Notes: a model not told the origin generated them from the sequence alone. DNA of 50,449 nt from Prosthecobacter debontii (GCA_945861385.1 CAMAUI010000020.1:1-50449); one strand, 5' to 3'; shown: positions 22,867 to 32,140, counted from the first letter of the stretch. A program made the numbers and translations.

Positions 22867-25127
22867 ACGCAGCCGCCGCCGCCCTCTATTTTATCGCGTT
22901 CTCGGTGCTGATCTCGCTCGCGCTCGGGTTTCAAAATGGCGCGCTGGATTCTGACGTTGCCGCGCTCTCGCTCGCAGGCGCGTTCCTGCCAGCAGCGATC
23001 CTGTGGTGGCGCGGGAGAAAATTCGCATCCCCCCTCCCCCGCCCGCGCGGATGGGGATGGGTGCCGGTCGTGTTGTTCGCGCTGTTCGCTCTCCGCGCTT
23101 TCCTGTGGCTGATCTTCCGCGAGCGCGACGAACTCCGCGTGCTGTCGCCAAACAACCTCGGCGACATGTCGCTGCACCTCACGTTCATCAACCACCTTCA
23201 AAACGGCGCGCCGATCTGGCCGGACAGCCCGATCTTTTCGAACGGAAAGCTGAGCTACGCGCTGGGGATGGATCTATTCAACAGCCTGCTCGCGCTGGCG
23301 GGCCTCGATGTGTTCCGCGGCCTTATCCTGGTGGGACTCGCCTGCGCGCTGCTTGCGGGAATCGCGCTCTGGCGCTGGGGCGGCGCGTTCACGCTGATGG
23401 CGTTCCTCGCCAACGGCACGCTCATCGGCCTCGCGTGCTTTGCGGCGGGACCGGGCGAGTCGTTCTTCCGCGATTACACGGGCTATCAGGAACTCGACGC
23501 ATCGTGGAAAAGCCTGCCACTCGCCCTGCTCGTGACGCAGCGCGGATTCCTCTACGCGCTGCCGGCGGGGCTTGCGCTGCTCTGCTCGTGGCGCACCCGG
23601 TTTTTCCTCGATGGCGCAGGATGGCGGATGCCTTTCGCCGGCGAACTGCTGCTGTACGCGGCAATGCCGGTTTTTCACGTCCACACATTCATCGCGCTCT
23701 CGTTCCTGCTCGCGTGCTTCTTCTTCGTGCGCGCCACTGCACGCGCCCGGCTCCTCGCGCTCGTCGGCGCTGCGCTCGTTCCGGCGACGGTGTTGCTCTA
23801 TTTCACGATCGGGATGTTTCAGTCGAACGCACTGCCCATGTGGGAGGACATGGACAGCATCGGGAACCCGCCACCCCGGCCGTCGCCGGAAGTCCTCGGC
23901 TGGCAGCCGGGTTGGGAGGTGAATGAGCCGCCCGCTGCAAAAACATGGGCGCTGATCGCGGGTACCACCGCCCCGTTCCAGTCGCACGGGCGCTTCCTGG
24001 CATACTGGATCGGCAATTTCGGCCTGTGGCCTTTCCTCGCCGCCGCGGCTTCGCTCGCCATTGCGCGCATGCTGCTGCGGCGTTCCGTCCCTTCGTGGCA
24101 CGCATGGCTCGCCGGGTTCGCGTTCGCCGTGGTCACCCCGATGCTCGGCTGGGCCGCAAGCTACCAGACAGCCAGCCTCTCGCACCTGTTGCTTGGCAGC
24201 GATTCCGCGGGCATCGCCAGGCAGCTCGTCCCCGCGGGACTTGTCCTTGCCGCCCTCGGCGGCGCCTTTGCACTCCACCGCGCGAAAGCCCGCGACGGCG
24301 GATTGCGCTGGGTGCTGCTGGGGTTTGCGGCGCTCTATTTCATCGAAACCTTTTTCGCCGGCGGACGAATGCTGGGCGGTCTTGTGCCGGTGCTCAGCGC
24401 GAATGCGATCCCTCTCATCCTCGCCACGCTCGTGTTCCTTGGCCTCATGATCTGCATCGCGCGGAGGTGGCAGCAGTCCTTGTGGCCGGCGGCTTTTTTA
24501 TTTCCCGGGCTTTTTCTGTTCTTCGTTTGTTGCAATGTGATGTTTGCGCCGTGGGCGTGGGACAACACCAAGGTCATGCTTTGGGCGTACCTCGTGGTGG
24601 TTCCGTTCGTTTGGGAGCTGGTGCTTTCACGCTGGCGGGCATGGGCGCGTGCCGTTGCGGTGTCGGCGCTCTTTTTTCCGGGATCCGTGATCCTGCTCGG
24701 CGGGATCAGCTCCTCGCATCACGGCCTTGAAATTGCGCGATTGTCCGAGCTGGACGCCGTCGCCGGGGCCGCGCGCGGGATTCCGATCACCGAGACCTTC
24801 GCGGCGACGCCGATCTACAACCACCCGCTCCTCATCAACGGGCGCAAGCTCGCACTCGGCTTCACCGGGCACCTCACCAGCCACGGCATTCATTTCGACC
24901 GCCAGCTCGACCAGCTCGATGTGCTGATGAATGGAGACGACGAATGGCGGATCGCCGCGGCGAAGCTTGGCGTGCGCTACCTGTTTTTCGGGCCGCGTGA
25001 GCGCGCGCAATGGCCCGATTCACTGGAAACCTGGCGCGCGGGCGCACAGGTGATCGCGAGCGGCGATTGGGGCGAGCTGTTCGACCTCGAGACACCGCCG
25101 GTGCCGCTGGACGACGCTCAGCGGTAA
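22863..25127 (+). CDS. Large polytopic membrane protein, GT-C-like
   Basis: This 754-residue protein has about 15 predicted membrane helices. A periplasmic loop carries LSPNNLGDMSLHLTFINHLQ and PIWPDSPIFSNGKLSYALG, a pattern (N-N-x-G-D-x-x-x-H-L) like that in uncharacterised GT-C-type glycosyltransferases. The C terminus (about 640-754) is a soluble domain. It is co-translated with the Agl23-like gene, so both probably act on a lipid-linked sugar pathway at the outer face of the membrane. No precise substrate can be given. The stop overlaps the convergent M50 protease gene by 10 bp. Confidence 0.65.
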   Translation: MNAAAAALYFIAFSVLISLALGFQNGALDSDVAALSLAGAFLPAAILWWRGRKFASPLPRPRGWGWVPVVLFALFALRAFLWLIFRERDELRVLSPNNLGDMSLHLTFINHLQNGAPIWPDSPIFSNGKLSYALGMDLFNSLLALAGLDVFRGLILVGLACALLAGIALWRWGGAFTLMAFLANGTLIGLACFAAGPGESFFRDYTGYQELDASWKSLPLALLVTQRGFLYALPAGLALLCSWRTRFFLDGAGWRMPFAGELLLYAAMPVFHVHTFIALSFLLACFFFVRATARARLLALVGAALVPATVLLYFTIGMFQSNALPMWEDMDSIGNPPPRPSPEVLGWQPGWEVNEPPAAKTWALIAGTTAPFQSHGRFLAYWIGNFGLWPFLAAAASLAIARMLLRRSVPSWHAWLAGFAFAVVTPMLGWAASYQTASLSHLLLGSDSAGIARQLVPAGLVLAALGGAFALHRAKARDGGLRWVLLGFAALYFIETFFAGGRMLGGLVPVLSANAIPLILATLVFLGLMICIARRWQQSLWPAAFLFPGLFLFFVCCNVMFAPWAWDNTKVMLWAYLVVVPFVWELVLSRWRAWARAVAVSALFFPGSVILLGGISSSHHGLEIARLSELDAVAGAARGIPITETFAATPIYNHPLLINGRKLALGFTGHLTSHGIHFDRQLDQLDVLMNGDDEWRIAAAKLGVRYLFFGPRERAQWPDSLETWRAGAQVIASGDWGELFDLETPPVPLDDAQR

Positions 25128-25849
25128 ACCGCAATCCCTGTGTACATCAGGTTCACCACCCATGTGAGCGCCGGCTGCACGAGCCAGCCCACACCGCGGA
25201 AGATGAGAATGATGCCGATGAACTGCATCGCGGGCTGCCAGAGAATGCGCTGGTAGTTTTCGGCCGCCGCGCCTTTCAGAAAAAGCAGCGGGCTCGCCGA
25301 GCCATCGAGCGGCGGCACGGGGAGCAGGTTGAAAACCGCGAGCAGGACGTTCAGGCAGAAAGCGACACTCAGCGCGATTGCCAGCAGCCCCATTCCCTTG
25401 TTCTGCGAAACGGCATCCACGACATGCCCGAAGGAGTACTTCCCCGGCGGCACGAACAATCCGTTTTCCACGCCCACGCGGATCAGGATTCCGCAGACGA
25501 TGACGATGAGAATGTTAGCCGCAGGCCCCGCGAGTGCCATGAGCGCGGAGCGGCGCGGGTAGCGCAGCGCCCATTCCGGGTTGTACGGCGCGCTCGCCCA
25601 CCCCATCATCCAAAGCACGGGAGGCTTCGCGAATGCGTTGAGGAAGAACGAGAGGATCGGAACGATCACCATCCCGAACGGCTCCCGTCGGATGTGCGGG
25701 ATCGGATCGAGGCTCACCTGCCCGCCACGATACGCCGTGTCATCCCCCATGCGCAGCGCCGCCCAAGCGTGAGCCGCCTCGTGAAAAACGGTCGAATACA
25801 CGAAGATGAAATAAAAAAGCAGGCCGGTCGCGAGGTCGGGTGTGGGCAT
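25118..25849 (-). CDS. Site-2 protease family (M50) intramembrane metalloprotease
   Basis: This 243-residue membrane protein has the zinc motif HEAAH (H23, E24, H27) in its first helix and the third ligand in NLLPVPPLDGS near residue 190. Both are hallmarks of M50 peptidases. It is the short form without PDZ domain, similar to the YwhC/Rip3-like group. A GPAANILIVIV helix supports the fold. Substrates of this branch are mostly unknown. It converges with the GT-C-like gene and is divergent from the SurA-like gene, with starts about 100 bp apart. Confidence 0.9.
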   Translation of the reverse strand: MPTPDLATGLLFYFIFVYSTVFHEAAHAWAALRMGDDTAYRGGQVSLDPIPHIRREPFGMVIVPILSFFLNAFAKPPVLWMMGWASAPYNPEWALRYPRRSALMALAGPAANILIVIVCGILIRVGVENGLFVPPGKYSFGHVVDAVSQNKGMGLLAIALSVAFCLNVLLAVFNLLPVPPLDGSASPLLFLKGAAAENYQRILWQPAMQFIGIILIFRGVGWLVQPALTWVVNLMYTGIAVYR

Positions 25850-25955
25850 CGGGTGGCCTGATTATCCAACACACCGGCCGGATGCAACCGCCGGACTTCG
25901 CGCGAGCCGCCGCTTGACTTGCCGGGGTGCGCTCCTAGCCTCCGCCGCAGATTCC

Positions 25956-26906
25956 ATGCGACATCTGCTCAGCCTCGCCGCCATCATTTTCCCGCTATTT
26001 CACCTCTGCGCCGAGTCCCTTCGTCCGCTCGACGGCGTTGCCGCGGTCGTCAACGAGGAGATCATCACCTTTTCGCAAGTGAATGAACTCACGTCCCCGC
26101 TGATCCGGGCGGCGCGCGCGAACCTCAGCGGCGCCACGCTGGAATCGAAACTGCGCGAAATCCACAAGAGTGCGGTCGAGGAACTCGTGAACCGGCAGCT
26201 CATCATCCAGGAATTTCGCAGGATGAAGGCGCAGATCCCAGGGCACGTCATCGAGGACCGCCTGACCGCGATCGTTCGCGAGGAATTTGGCGGCGACCGC
26301 TCGGCATTCATCCGCACCATCACCGCGCAGGGCCTCACACTCGACCGGCTCCGCAAAATGGAGGAGGAGAAGATCATCGTCCAGGCGATGCGTTCGCGGG
26401 AGATCAAGAACGACCCGCTCATCTCCAGCGGCGCAATCGAACGCTATTACCGCGAGCACTCGGCGGAATGGACGAGCAACGACGAGGTGAAATTGCGCAT
26501 GATCAAGATCATCGCGGGAGACCAGCCGGAGGCGAAACGCAAGATGATCACGGAAATCCGCGACAAGATCGCCGGCGGGGCGGAGTTCGGCGACCTGGCG
26601 CGCATCTACTCCCAGGATCCCACGCAGGACAAAAGCGGCGACTGGGGCTGGGTAAAGCGCGGCGACCTCAGCGCGGACATGGAGCGGGTCGTCTTCAGCC
26701 TGAAGAAAGGCAAGCCGAGCGACGTCATCGAACTGAACCAGACCTACTACCTTCTCCTCGCGGAAGACCGGAAGGACGGCGTCGCAAAGCCGCTCAAGGA
26801 AGTCCGCGCGGACATCGAACGAAAACTGCACCAGATCGAACGGCAGAAACTTCTCGAAGGCTGGCTTGGCCGCCTCCGCAAGAAGGCCTACGTGAAAATC
26901 TACTGA
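25956..26906 (+). CDS. SurA-like periplasmic chaperone/parvulin peptidyl-prolyl isomerase
   Basis: This 316-residue protein has a signal peptide (MRHLLSLAAIIFPLFHLCAE) and a SurA-type N-terminal helical domain starting LDGVAAVVNEEIITFSQVNE. One parvulin domain covers about residues 175-275 (GGAEFGDLARIYSQDP, SGDWGWVKRGDL, VVFSLKKGKPSDVIE), followed by a short helical tail. It probably helps outer-membrane protein folding. The start at 25956 places the signal peptide at the N terminus; upstream codons of the longer frame lie in the M50 promoter region. An ABC-2 permease gene follows after 23 bp. Confidence 0.85.
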   Translation: MRHLLSLAAIIFPLFHLCAESLRPLDGVAAVVNEEIITFSQVNELTSPLIRAARANLSGATLESKLREIHKSAVEELVNRQLIIQEFRRMKAQIPGHVIEDRLTAIVREEFGGDRSAFIRTITAQGLTLDRLRKMEEEKIIVQAMRSREIKNDPLISSGAIERYYREHSAEWTSNDEVKLRMIKIIAGDQPEAKRKMITEIRDKIAGGAEFGDLARIYSQDPTQDKSGDWGWVKRGDLSADMERVVFSLKKGKPSDVIELNQTYYLLLAEDRKDGVAKPLKEVRADIERKLHQIERQKLLEGWLGRLRKKAYVKIY

Positions 26907-26929
26907 CGCGCGGAGCGGGATTCGCACCG

Positions 26930-27739
26930 GTGAACTTCGCGAAATACGCAAAAGTTTTCGAGGTCGGCGTCCAGAACACTTTCGTCTATCGCTGGAATTT
27001 CGCCCTGCGATCGGTCTTTGGAATCGTCCCGCTCATCGGCACCATTTTCCTGTGGCGGGCGCTCTATGGCGACGACCCCGCCCGCGTCCTGAGCAGCTAC
27101 ACTTTCAGCGCGCTCATCACCTATTTTGCGATGACCGTGCTGGTGGAAAACCTCGTCACCCCGACCGAGGACGAATGGCAGATCGCCGGCGAAATCCGGG
27201 ATGGAAAACTGAGCGCGCTGCTGCTGAAGCCGCTCAATTACCTCGCCTACCGCTTCGCACTCTACGCCAGCTACCGCGCGCTTTATTCCGCGGTGATCAT
27301 GCCCGGGGTGCTGCTGATTTTTTTCCTCCTCCGGGCACACATCACCCTGCCACCGGAAGTCCTCACATGGCTCGCCTTTGGCGCGAGCACGGTGCTCGCG
27401 GCGCTGCTCCAGTTTCTGGTCGCATACACCGTCGCGATGATCGCGTTCTGGCTGCTCGAGATTACCACGATCGTCTTCATCATTTATTCGTTCGAGTACT
27501 TCCTCAGCGGGCGCGTCTTCCCGCTCGACATGCTCCCCGCCTGGGTCCAGCCCGCGGTGAAATGGTCGCCGTTCACGTATGAAATGTATTTTCCCGTGCA
27601 GGTCTTCATGGGCCGCGTGAAAGGGGACGCCCTCGTGCAGGGCATGGCGATCCAGGCCGCGTGGGTGCTCATTCTCTACATCCTTGCGACCACCCTGTGG
27701 CGCGCGGGCCTCAGGCGTTACCACGCAGCCGGCGGATGA
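26930..27739 (+). CDS. ABC-2 type transporter permease (DUF990-like), first of a pair
   Basis: This 269-residue membrane protein has six predicted helices and the pattern of the COG3694/COG4587 permeases: an N-terminal amphipathic stretch (FAKYAKVFEVGVQNTF), ENLVTPTEDEWQIAGEIRDG in the first cytoplasmic loop, and GRVFPLDMLPAWVQ before the last helices. Such proteins form a heteromeric channel with a sister permease and an ATPase. The start is GTG at 26930, because upstream sequence in this frame overlaps the SurA-like gene. An ATGA overlap couples it to the sister permease. No ATPase gene is in the window. Confidence 0.8.
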   Translation: MNFAKYAKVFEVGVQNTFVYRWNFALRSVFGIVPLIGTIFLWRALYGDDPARVLSSYTFSALITYFAMTVLVENLVTPTEDEWQIAGEIRDGKLSALLLKPLNYLAYRFALYASYRALYSAVIMPGVLLIFFLLRAHITLPPEVLTWLAFGASTVLAALLQFLVAYTVAMIAFWLLEITTIVFIIYSFEYFLSGRVFPLDMLPAWVQPAVKWSPFTYEMYFPVQVFMGRVKGDALVQGMAIQAAWVLILYILATTLWRAGLRRYHAAGG

Positions 27740-28527
27740 AGCGCCACCTCGCCATCTACCGTCTCGCGATCCGCAACTCGCTCATCCGGGACATGAGCTT
27801 CAAGCTGAACTTCCTGCTGTGGATGCTCGTCGAGGTGCTCTGGTTCATCGGCCAGCTCGCGTTCATCGAAGTGCTCTACGGGCAGGTGGATTCCATCGCC
27901 GGGTGGACAAAATGGGAACTGGTCGCGCTCGTCGGCACGCATCAGATCGTGGCCCAGTTGTTCCAGGCGTTCTTTTACGTGAACATCGCCGCCATTCCCG
28001 AACTTGTCCGGACAGGCCGCCTCGATCTTTTGCTGACGCTCCCGATTGACGCGCAGTTCGCCGTGAGCACGCGGCAGATCAGCTTCGACAGCATTGTGAA
28101 TGCGCTCGTCGGCGGCGGGATCGTTGTCTTCGCACTGCTCAAGCTCGGCATCGTCCCGGGGCCGGTGCAGATCGCGCTTTGCATCGCGGCAATCCTGCTC
28201 GGCATCGCTGTCCACTACTCGGTCATGTTCTCCCTCGCGTGCATCAGCTTCTGGAGCGTCCGCGCGCAGTTCATCCACGGCTACTTCAATCTGTTTATGA
28301 TTGGCCGTTACCCCGAGGCCGTCTTCCGCGGGGCATTCCGGTTCATCTTCACCTGGCTTCTCCCGATCATCTGGGTTTCAAATGCGCCCGCGCAGTTGCT
28401 CGCACGGCCATTCGACAATCCGTGGCCCGGCATCACCGCCCTCGCCTCAGGCACGCTGATCTCCCTCGCCGCCACACGCGCCCTGTGGCGCTTCGCACTC
28501 CGCCGCTACGGAAGCGCGAGTTCGTAA
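27736..28527 (+). CDS. ABC-2 type transporter permease (DUF990-like), second of a pair
   Basis: This 263-residue protein has six predicted helices. RTGRLDLLLTLPIDAQF in the first loop is the counterpart of the EIRDGKLSALLLKP stretch in the preceding permease, and YPEAVFRGAFRFIFTWLLP is typical of the family near helix 5. The start at 27736 overlaps the preceding stop (ATGA). The two genes would encode the membrane part of one exporter. The ATPase subunit must be encoded elsewhere. Substrate unknown. Confidence 0.8.
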   Translation: MKRHLAIYRLAIRNSLIRDMSFKLNFLLWMLVEVLWFIGQLAFIEVLYGQVDSIAGWTKWELVALVGTHQIVAQLFQAFFYVNIAAIPELVRTGRLDLLLTLPIDAQFAVSTRQISFDSIVNALVGGGIVVFALLKLGIVPGPVQIALCIAAILLGIAVHYSVMFSLACISFWSVRAQFIHGYFNLFMIGRYPEAVFRGAFRFIFTWLLPIIWVSNAPAQLLARPFDNPWPGITALASGTLISLAATRALWRFALRRYGSASS

Positions 28528-28670
28528 GGGCCTGTCGTCGCTGCGCTAGTAAGAACGCCGGGCTATTCGCCATTTCCAAGCCAGTCCGCGTTCTCATAAA
28601 GACAGCTCCGAAACGAAATCCCCGTCCCCGGTACTTGCCCGTGCCTCTCCCGCCCTGCTACGCACCGTCC

Positions 28671-29935
28671 ATGTCTGCCCCGATTGAAAAGTATCTCGAT
28701 GGCATCGAACTGGCCCGGACTCTCGCGAACGCGACGGAGCACACCTACCGCCAGTTCCTCGCGCAGCTCATCGGCGAACTCGCCAGCGAATGCGTCGCGG
28801 TGAATGAGCCGAAGCGTTCCGAGTGCGGTGCGCCGGATTACGTGGTGATGGAAAGGCAGAGCCGCCTCACGCGCGGCTACATCGAGGCAAAGGACATCGG
28901 CGTCTCGCTCGACGAGGCCGCGAAGTCCGAGCAGCTCACCCGCGAAAAGGCGCAGCGCCTCATCCCGCCCACGAATGAATTCCTCCGCCGCTTCTTCTAT
29001 CTCATCACCGGGCCGGAGCTGGACGGCGAGCCGTTCGCGCCCTTCGTCGAGGACATCGTGCAGACGCTCGATCACACGGCGATGGAGGTCATCCTCGAGG
29101 ACTTCGGCCAGAGGCGTGAACCATTGCGCTCATATCGCTGAAGCAGGCGACACAGGACTTTTCCGTGTTCGTGACTGATCGCCCGGTCGGCCAGCACAAG
29201 CTCGCCACGCCGTATGATGGCAGCTACATTTCGCCCCTCTACCTTTCCACAAACGGTGAGACAGACGAGGAAGACGCTCTCATCCTCCGCGAAGACCCGC
29301 CGCGCCGCGTGAACCTCGCGCCGAAGTTCACCGCGGAATTTGCGGCGAAGCTCGGGCTGCGGTTCATCGGCGATGGCGCGGGGGATTTGAAGAAGACCTT
29401 CGGGCCGGAGGATGTGTTTCACTACGCCTACGCCGTCTTTCACAGCCCCGGCTACCGCGCGCGGTATGCGGAGTTTTTGCGGATGGATTTCCCGCGCCTG
29501 CCGCTCACGGCGGATGTGCCGCTTTTTCGCAAGCTCGCCGCCTATGGCGCGGAACTCGCCGCGCTGCACCTGCTGCGCAAGGACGGACCGGATGCGCCGG
29601 GCTTCCCCGTGCCCGGCCCCTGCACGGTGGACGACATCCGCTACATAGCGCCCGGCGAGGAACTGCCCGTGAAGGCCGAAGGCAGGGCGCGCGACGGGCG
29701 CGTTTACATCAATCCGCACCAGTATTTCGATGGCGTGCCGCCGGAGGCATGGGCCTTCCCCATCGGCGGCTATCTGCCCGCGCAAAAGTGGCTGAAGGAT
29801 CGCAAGGGCCGCGCCCTTTCCTACGAGGAGCAGGCGCACTACCCCCGCCTCATCGCCGCGCTCGCCGAGACCGGGCGGCTGATGCAGAACATAGACTCCG
29901 CGATCAATAAAGTCGGCGGCTGGCCTTTGAAATAG
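28671..29935 (+). pseudogene. Decayed type ISP restriction-modification enzyme gene
   Basis: Two fragments of one very large gene remain. Codons from 28671 to 29141 encode an N-terminal nuclease-like part (IGELASECVAVNEPKRSECG, GAPDYVV, YIEAKDIG) that jumps to a mid-protein segment (PTNEFLRRFFYLITGPELDG, then MEVILEDFGQR). From about 29120, in another frame, ALISLKQATQDFSVFVTDRP starts the C-terminal target-recognition region and runs to a stop at 29935. Type ISP enzymes such as LlaBIII are about 1500 residues and carry helicase and methyltransferase domains between these parts. Both are missing here. I infer at least two internal deletions and a frame change, so neither restriction nor methylation is expected. 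Confidence 0.75.
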
Positions 29936-29967
29936 GGCGAAGGCGGCGACAACCTGACTTCGTGAGA

Positions 29968-30019
29968 TGCAACCGCCTGATCCGAAGTCAGGTGCTCTAT
30001 CCAGTTGAGCTACGGGTGC
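29968..30019 (-). tRNA. Truncated tRNA-Arg (anticodon TCG)
   Basis: Reading the minus strand from 30019, the acceptor 5' strand (GCACCCG), D-arm (GCTC...GAGC) and anticodon arm (CCTGA-CTTCGGA-TCAGG, anticodon TCG at 34-36) are perfect, followed by GCGGTTGCA. There the tRNA stops: no T-arm and no CGGGTGC 3' acceptor strand follow. The sequence beyond runs into the restriction-modification wreck. An 11-bp inverted copy of the anticodon-arm sequence (ACCTGACTTCG, 29952-29962 on the plus strand against 29983-29993) lies just past the breakpoint. tRNA 3' ends are common integration sites, so this looks like the scar of a badly resolved island. Confidence 0.75.
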
Positions 30020-30086
30020 GCACGCGCCACGGAAAGGCGCCGACAAACCGAGGTTGCACGCGGTTTCAAACTTCCGCAACGGATCG

Positions 30087-31139
30087 TCAGTCAGCTTTCG
30101 GTTTTGGGGGTACAGACGGAGATGGTTGTGCGGGAGCGGGCTCAGCAGCAGCCGATGGAGCCTTGGGTGGCGCTGGTAATGTCTTGGCGGGCGGCGGTGC
30201 CACGGGCGGCGGAGGCACGGGTTGTTGTGTCGCAGATGGCGGCGGCACCGGTTTCGGCGGCGTTGCAGGCACTGTCGGTTCAGGCGCAGTGGTGGGCGCA
30301 GGCGGCGGTGTTGTGGGCGCAGGCGGAGTACCCGGAACCAGGTTCTTCGGCAGTTCGGGCGCGGTTGGTTGAATTTTGATCGGTGGTGCGCCGGGCCCGG
30401 GGCCGAGCGGGGGTTTTACCGGCGGCACCGGTTTCGGCGGCGGGGGTGGTTCCGGGCGCGGGGTGCCGCCGGTGAGCATGGCCTTCGGGTTGTCAATTTC
30501 CGCGAGGAGCGCATCGGCGTCATTGCGGAACGGCGTAGCCGGGTACTGTTTCTTGAGCTGCTCGATGACTCGCCGGACGTCGTCGTTTTTCTTCTGTGCC
30601 TTGTAGATGCGGGCTTCCGAGAGCAGTGCATAAGGCGCGTAAGTGCTCGAAGGATGGCCTGTGAGCACCTGCTGGTACGACTGCATCGCCTCATCCAGCT
30701 TCCCCGCTGATTCCAGCGTCGCGCCGAGCGCGGCAACGGCGCCGGCTTGCAGCGGGTGCTGCGGATAATCGCGGATAAAATCGCGGAGCAACTTCGCGGA
30801 GTCGTCCAGTTTGCCGGCATCGCGAAGCAGCGCAGCCAGCTTTACATGAGAGCTGCCGGCCGCCGCCGAGCCGGGCCACGAATTGATCACCTTGCGGAGG
30901 GCCTCCTCCGAGTTCGCGTCCGCAAATGCAGCCTCGGAACTCACTTTTTGATAATGCTTGTAGCCCAGAAATCCGAACCAGCCCGCCACTCCGAGCACGA
31001 CGACCATGAGCACGCGAAGGATGGTTTTTTTGTGCTGGATCCAGAACGCCAGCAGGTCGAACTCCTCCGGCGGCGGTGCGGCCGGAGTGGCGGTTTTTGC
31101 GGGCGATGGCTCCTTGGGAGCCGGGTCGGTCTCGGACAT
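30087..31139 (-). CDS. Membrane-anchored TPR protein with proline-rich tail
   Basis: This 350-residue protein has a short cytoplasmic N terminus and one membrane helix (about 38-60, ILRVLMVVVLGVAGWFGFLG). TPR-like repeats follow (about 70-220; AGKLDDSAKLLRDFIRDYP, AGKLDEAMQSYQQVL), resembling the YfgM/tetratricopeptide anchor family. The last 120 residues are almost pure Pro/Ala/Thr/Lys, which suggests a flexible linker that crosses or binds the cell wall. The Pro-rich part causes the GGC/GGT-rich pattern on the opposite strand, which is not a gene. The partner is unknown. Confidence 0.75.
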   Translation of the reverse strand: MSETDPAPKEPSPAKTATPAAPPPEEFDLLAFWIQHKKTILRVLMVVVLGVAGWFGFLGYKHYQKVSSEAAFADANSEEALRKVINSWPGSAAAGSSHVKLAALLRDAGKLDDSAKLLRDFIRDYPQHPLQAGAVAALGATLESAGKLDEAMQSYQQVLTGHPSSTYAPYALLSEARIYKAQKKNDDVRRVIEQLKKQYPATPFRNDADALLAEIDNPKAMLTGGTPRPEPPPPPKPVPPVKPPLGPGPGAPPIKIQPTAPELPKNLVPGTPPAPTTPPPAPTTAPEPTVPATPPKPVPPPSATQQPVPPPPVAPPPAKTLPAPPKAPSAAAEPAPAQPSPSVPPKPKAD

Positions 31140-31369
31140 AGGGGCGGGAAACTTTCAGACGATGCCGCAAAACGCAAGCGCAGCGTGCCTGCGCGTCAGG
31201 ATGCGATCAACCCAGACGCCGCGATTGAAAGAGCCGTCTTGTGCGGCTGGGGATCACGCCAATGGCGGTCACGCCCTTTGGCGGGCTGGCAAGTTTCATC
31301 GCCAGAAAAAGCCCACATCTCATCCTCGATGGTTCACGGATTCTTTTTTCGCACCACCTCCACCATCGG
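31140..31369 (-). other. Intergenic stretch without recognisable gene
   Basis: These 230 bp lie downstream of the DUF2459 lipoprotein gene and upstream of the TPR protein gene, both on the minus strand. I find no RNA gene, strong hairpin or repeat. It should hold the promoter of the TPR gene. Confidence 0.4.
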
Positions 31370-32035
31370 CTAAAGCGGGTCGGCGGGCCTGCGGTAGTTG
31401 GCGAGGGTGCGGCCGTGTTCCCGGCACTGGCGGATCAGCCCGTCGGCGAAGAATGCCGGGAAGACGTGGAGGGGCACGCCGGCCCTCTTGAGGCTTGCGG
31501 CCGCCCACAGGTTGCAGGTCTTCGGCAAGTAATAGATCTCGGTGCCGTTGAGAAAACGGCTCTTCGGGATCTTGCCCGGCCCGGCGATGTATGGCTCTCC
31601 TTTCCTGTCGCGATCGAGTGCGGCGCGGAGGTGTTTGTGAAGCCGGGCAATGCCCCGCGTGGTCACGTCGAACTCGATGACTTCGCTGTTCGGGCACTCG
31701 GCGAGGATGCTCGTGCGGATCGGGATGACGTGGAGCGCGCTCGCGGTCGGCAGGATGGTGCTGGTGATCCACTGCCAGGGCATCACCCGGCGCATCATGT
31801 AGAGATCGCGGCCTCCCCAGCCGATGACGAAGAAGCGCGCCTTCGGATCCATCGCGCGGTAGCCGGCCGGGGTGTCCTTTGCACGCAGCGCGACGGAGGT
31901 GTGGAATCCATTGCTGACAAGCCACACGCGCTCGGAGCGCGGGAGTTTCCGCGCAGCGATGGGGGGGTGGCGGGACTGTTGCGCGCAACCTGCGAGAAGC
32001 ATGGTGACACAAAAGATGAACAGGAACGGGCGCAT
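31370..32035 (-). CDS. DUF2459/TIGR02117-family lipoprotein
   Basis: This 221-residue protein has a lipoprotein signal (MRPFLFIFCVTMLLAGCAQQ, lipobox LAGC). It carries the family segments VSNGFHTSVAL, FFVIGWGGRDLYM, a PNSEVIEFDV stretch, and TCNLWAAASLKRAG near the end. The family is of unknown function and has been noted near urease genes elsewhere, but none is here. The conserved Cys-Asn-Trp-like site resembles papain-fold peptidases, but I would not assign activity. The start at 32035 puts the lipobox at residue 17; the longer frame adds a non-signal leader. Confidence 0.85.
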   Translation of the reverse strand: MRPFLFIFCVTMLLAGCAQQSRHPPIAARKLPRSERVWLVSNGFHTSVALRAKDTPAGYRAMDPKARFFVIGWGGRDLYMMRRVMPWQWITSTILPTASALHVIPIRTSILAECPNSEVIEFDVTTRGIARLHKHLRAALDRDRKGEPYIAGPGKIPKSRFLNGTEIYYLPKTCNLWAAASLKRAGVPLHVFPAFFADGLIRQCREHGRTLANYRRPADPL

Positions 32036-32140
32036 CGGGCGCGGGAGAATATGCGGAGGCGGGCCGGCGCAAAGTGAAAATCCTGGCGCGAAGTCGGGCA
32101 TTGCCACGGAGGGCGCCGCCCGCATTCAATCCGCGCGCTC

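Noticed and set aside
29968..30019. A complete, functional tRNA-Arg
   Set aside because: The T-arm and the 3' acceptor strand cannot be found next to it or within the adjacent 100 bp.
30123..30470. Gly/Ala-rich frames on the plus strand that look like a repetitive or silk-like protein
   Set aside because: They are the reverse complement of the proline-rich tail of the minus-strand TPR protein (30087-31139), whose frame is much better supported.
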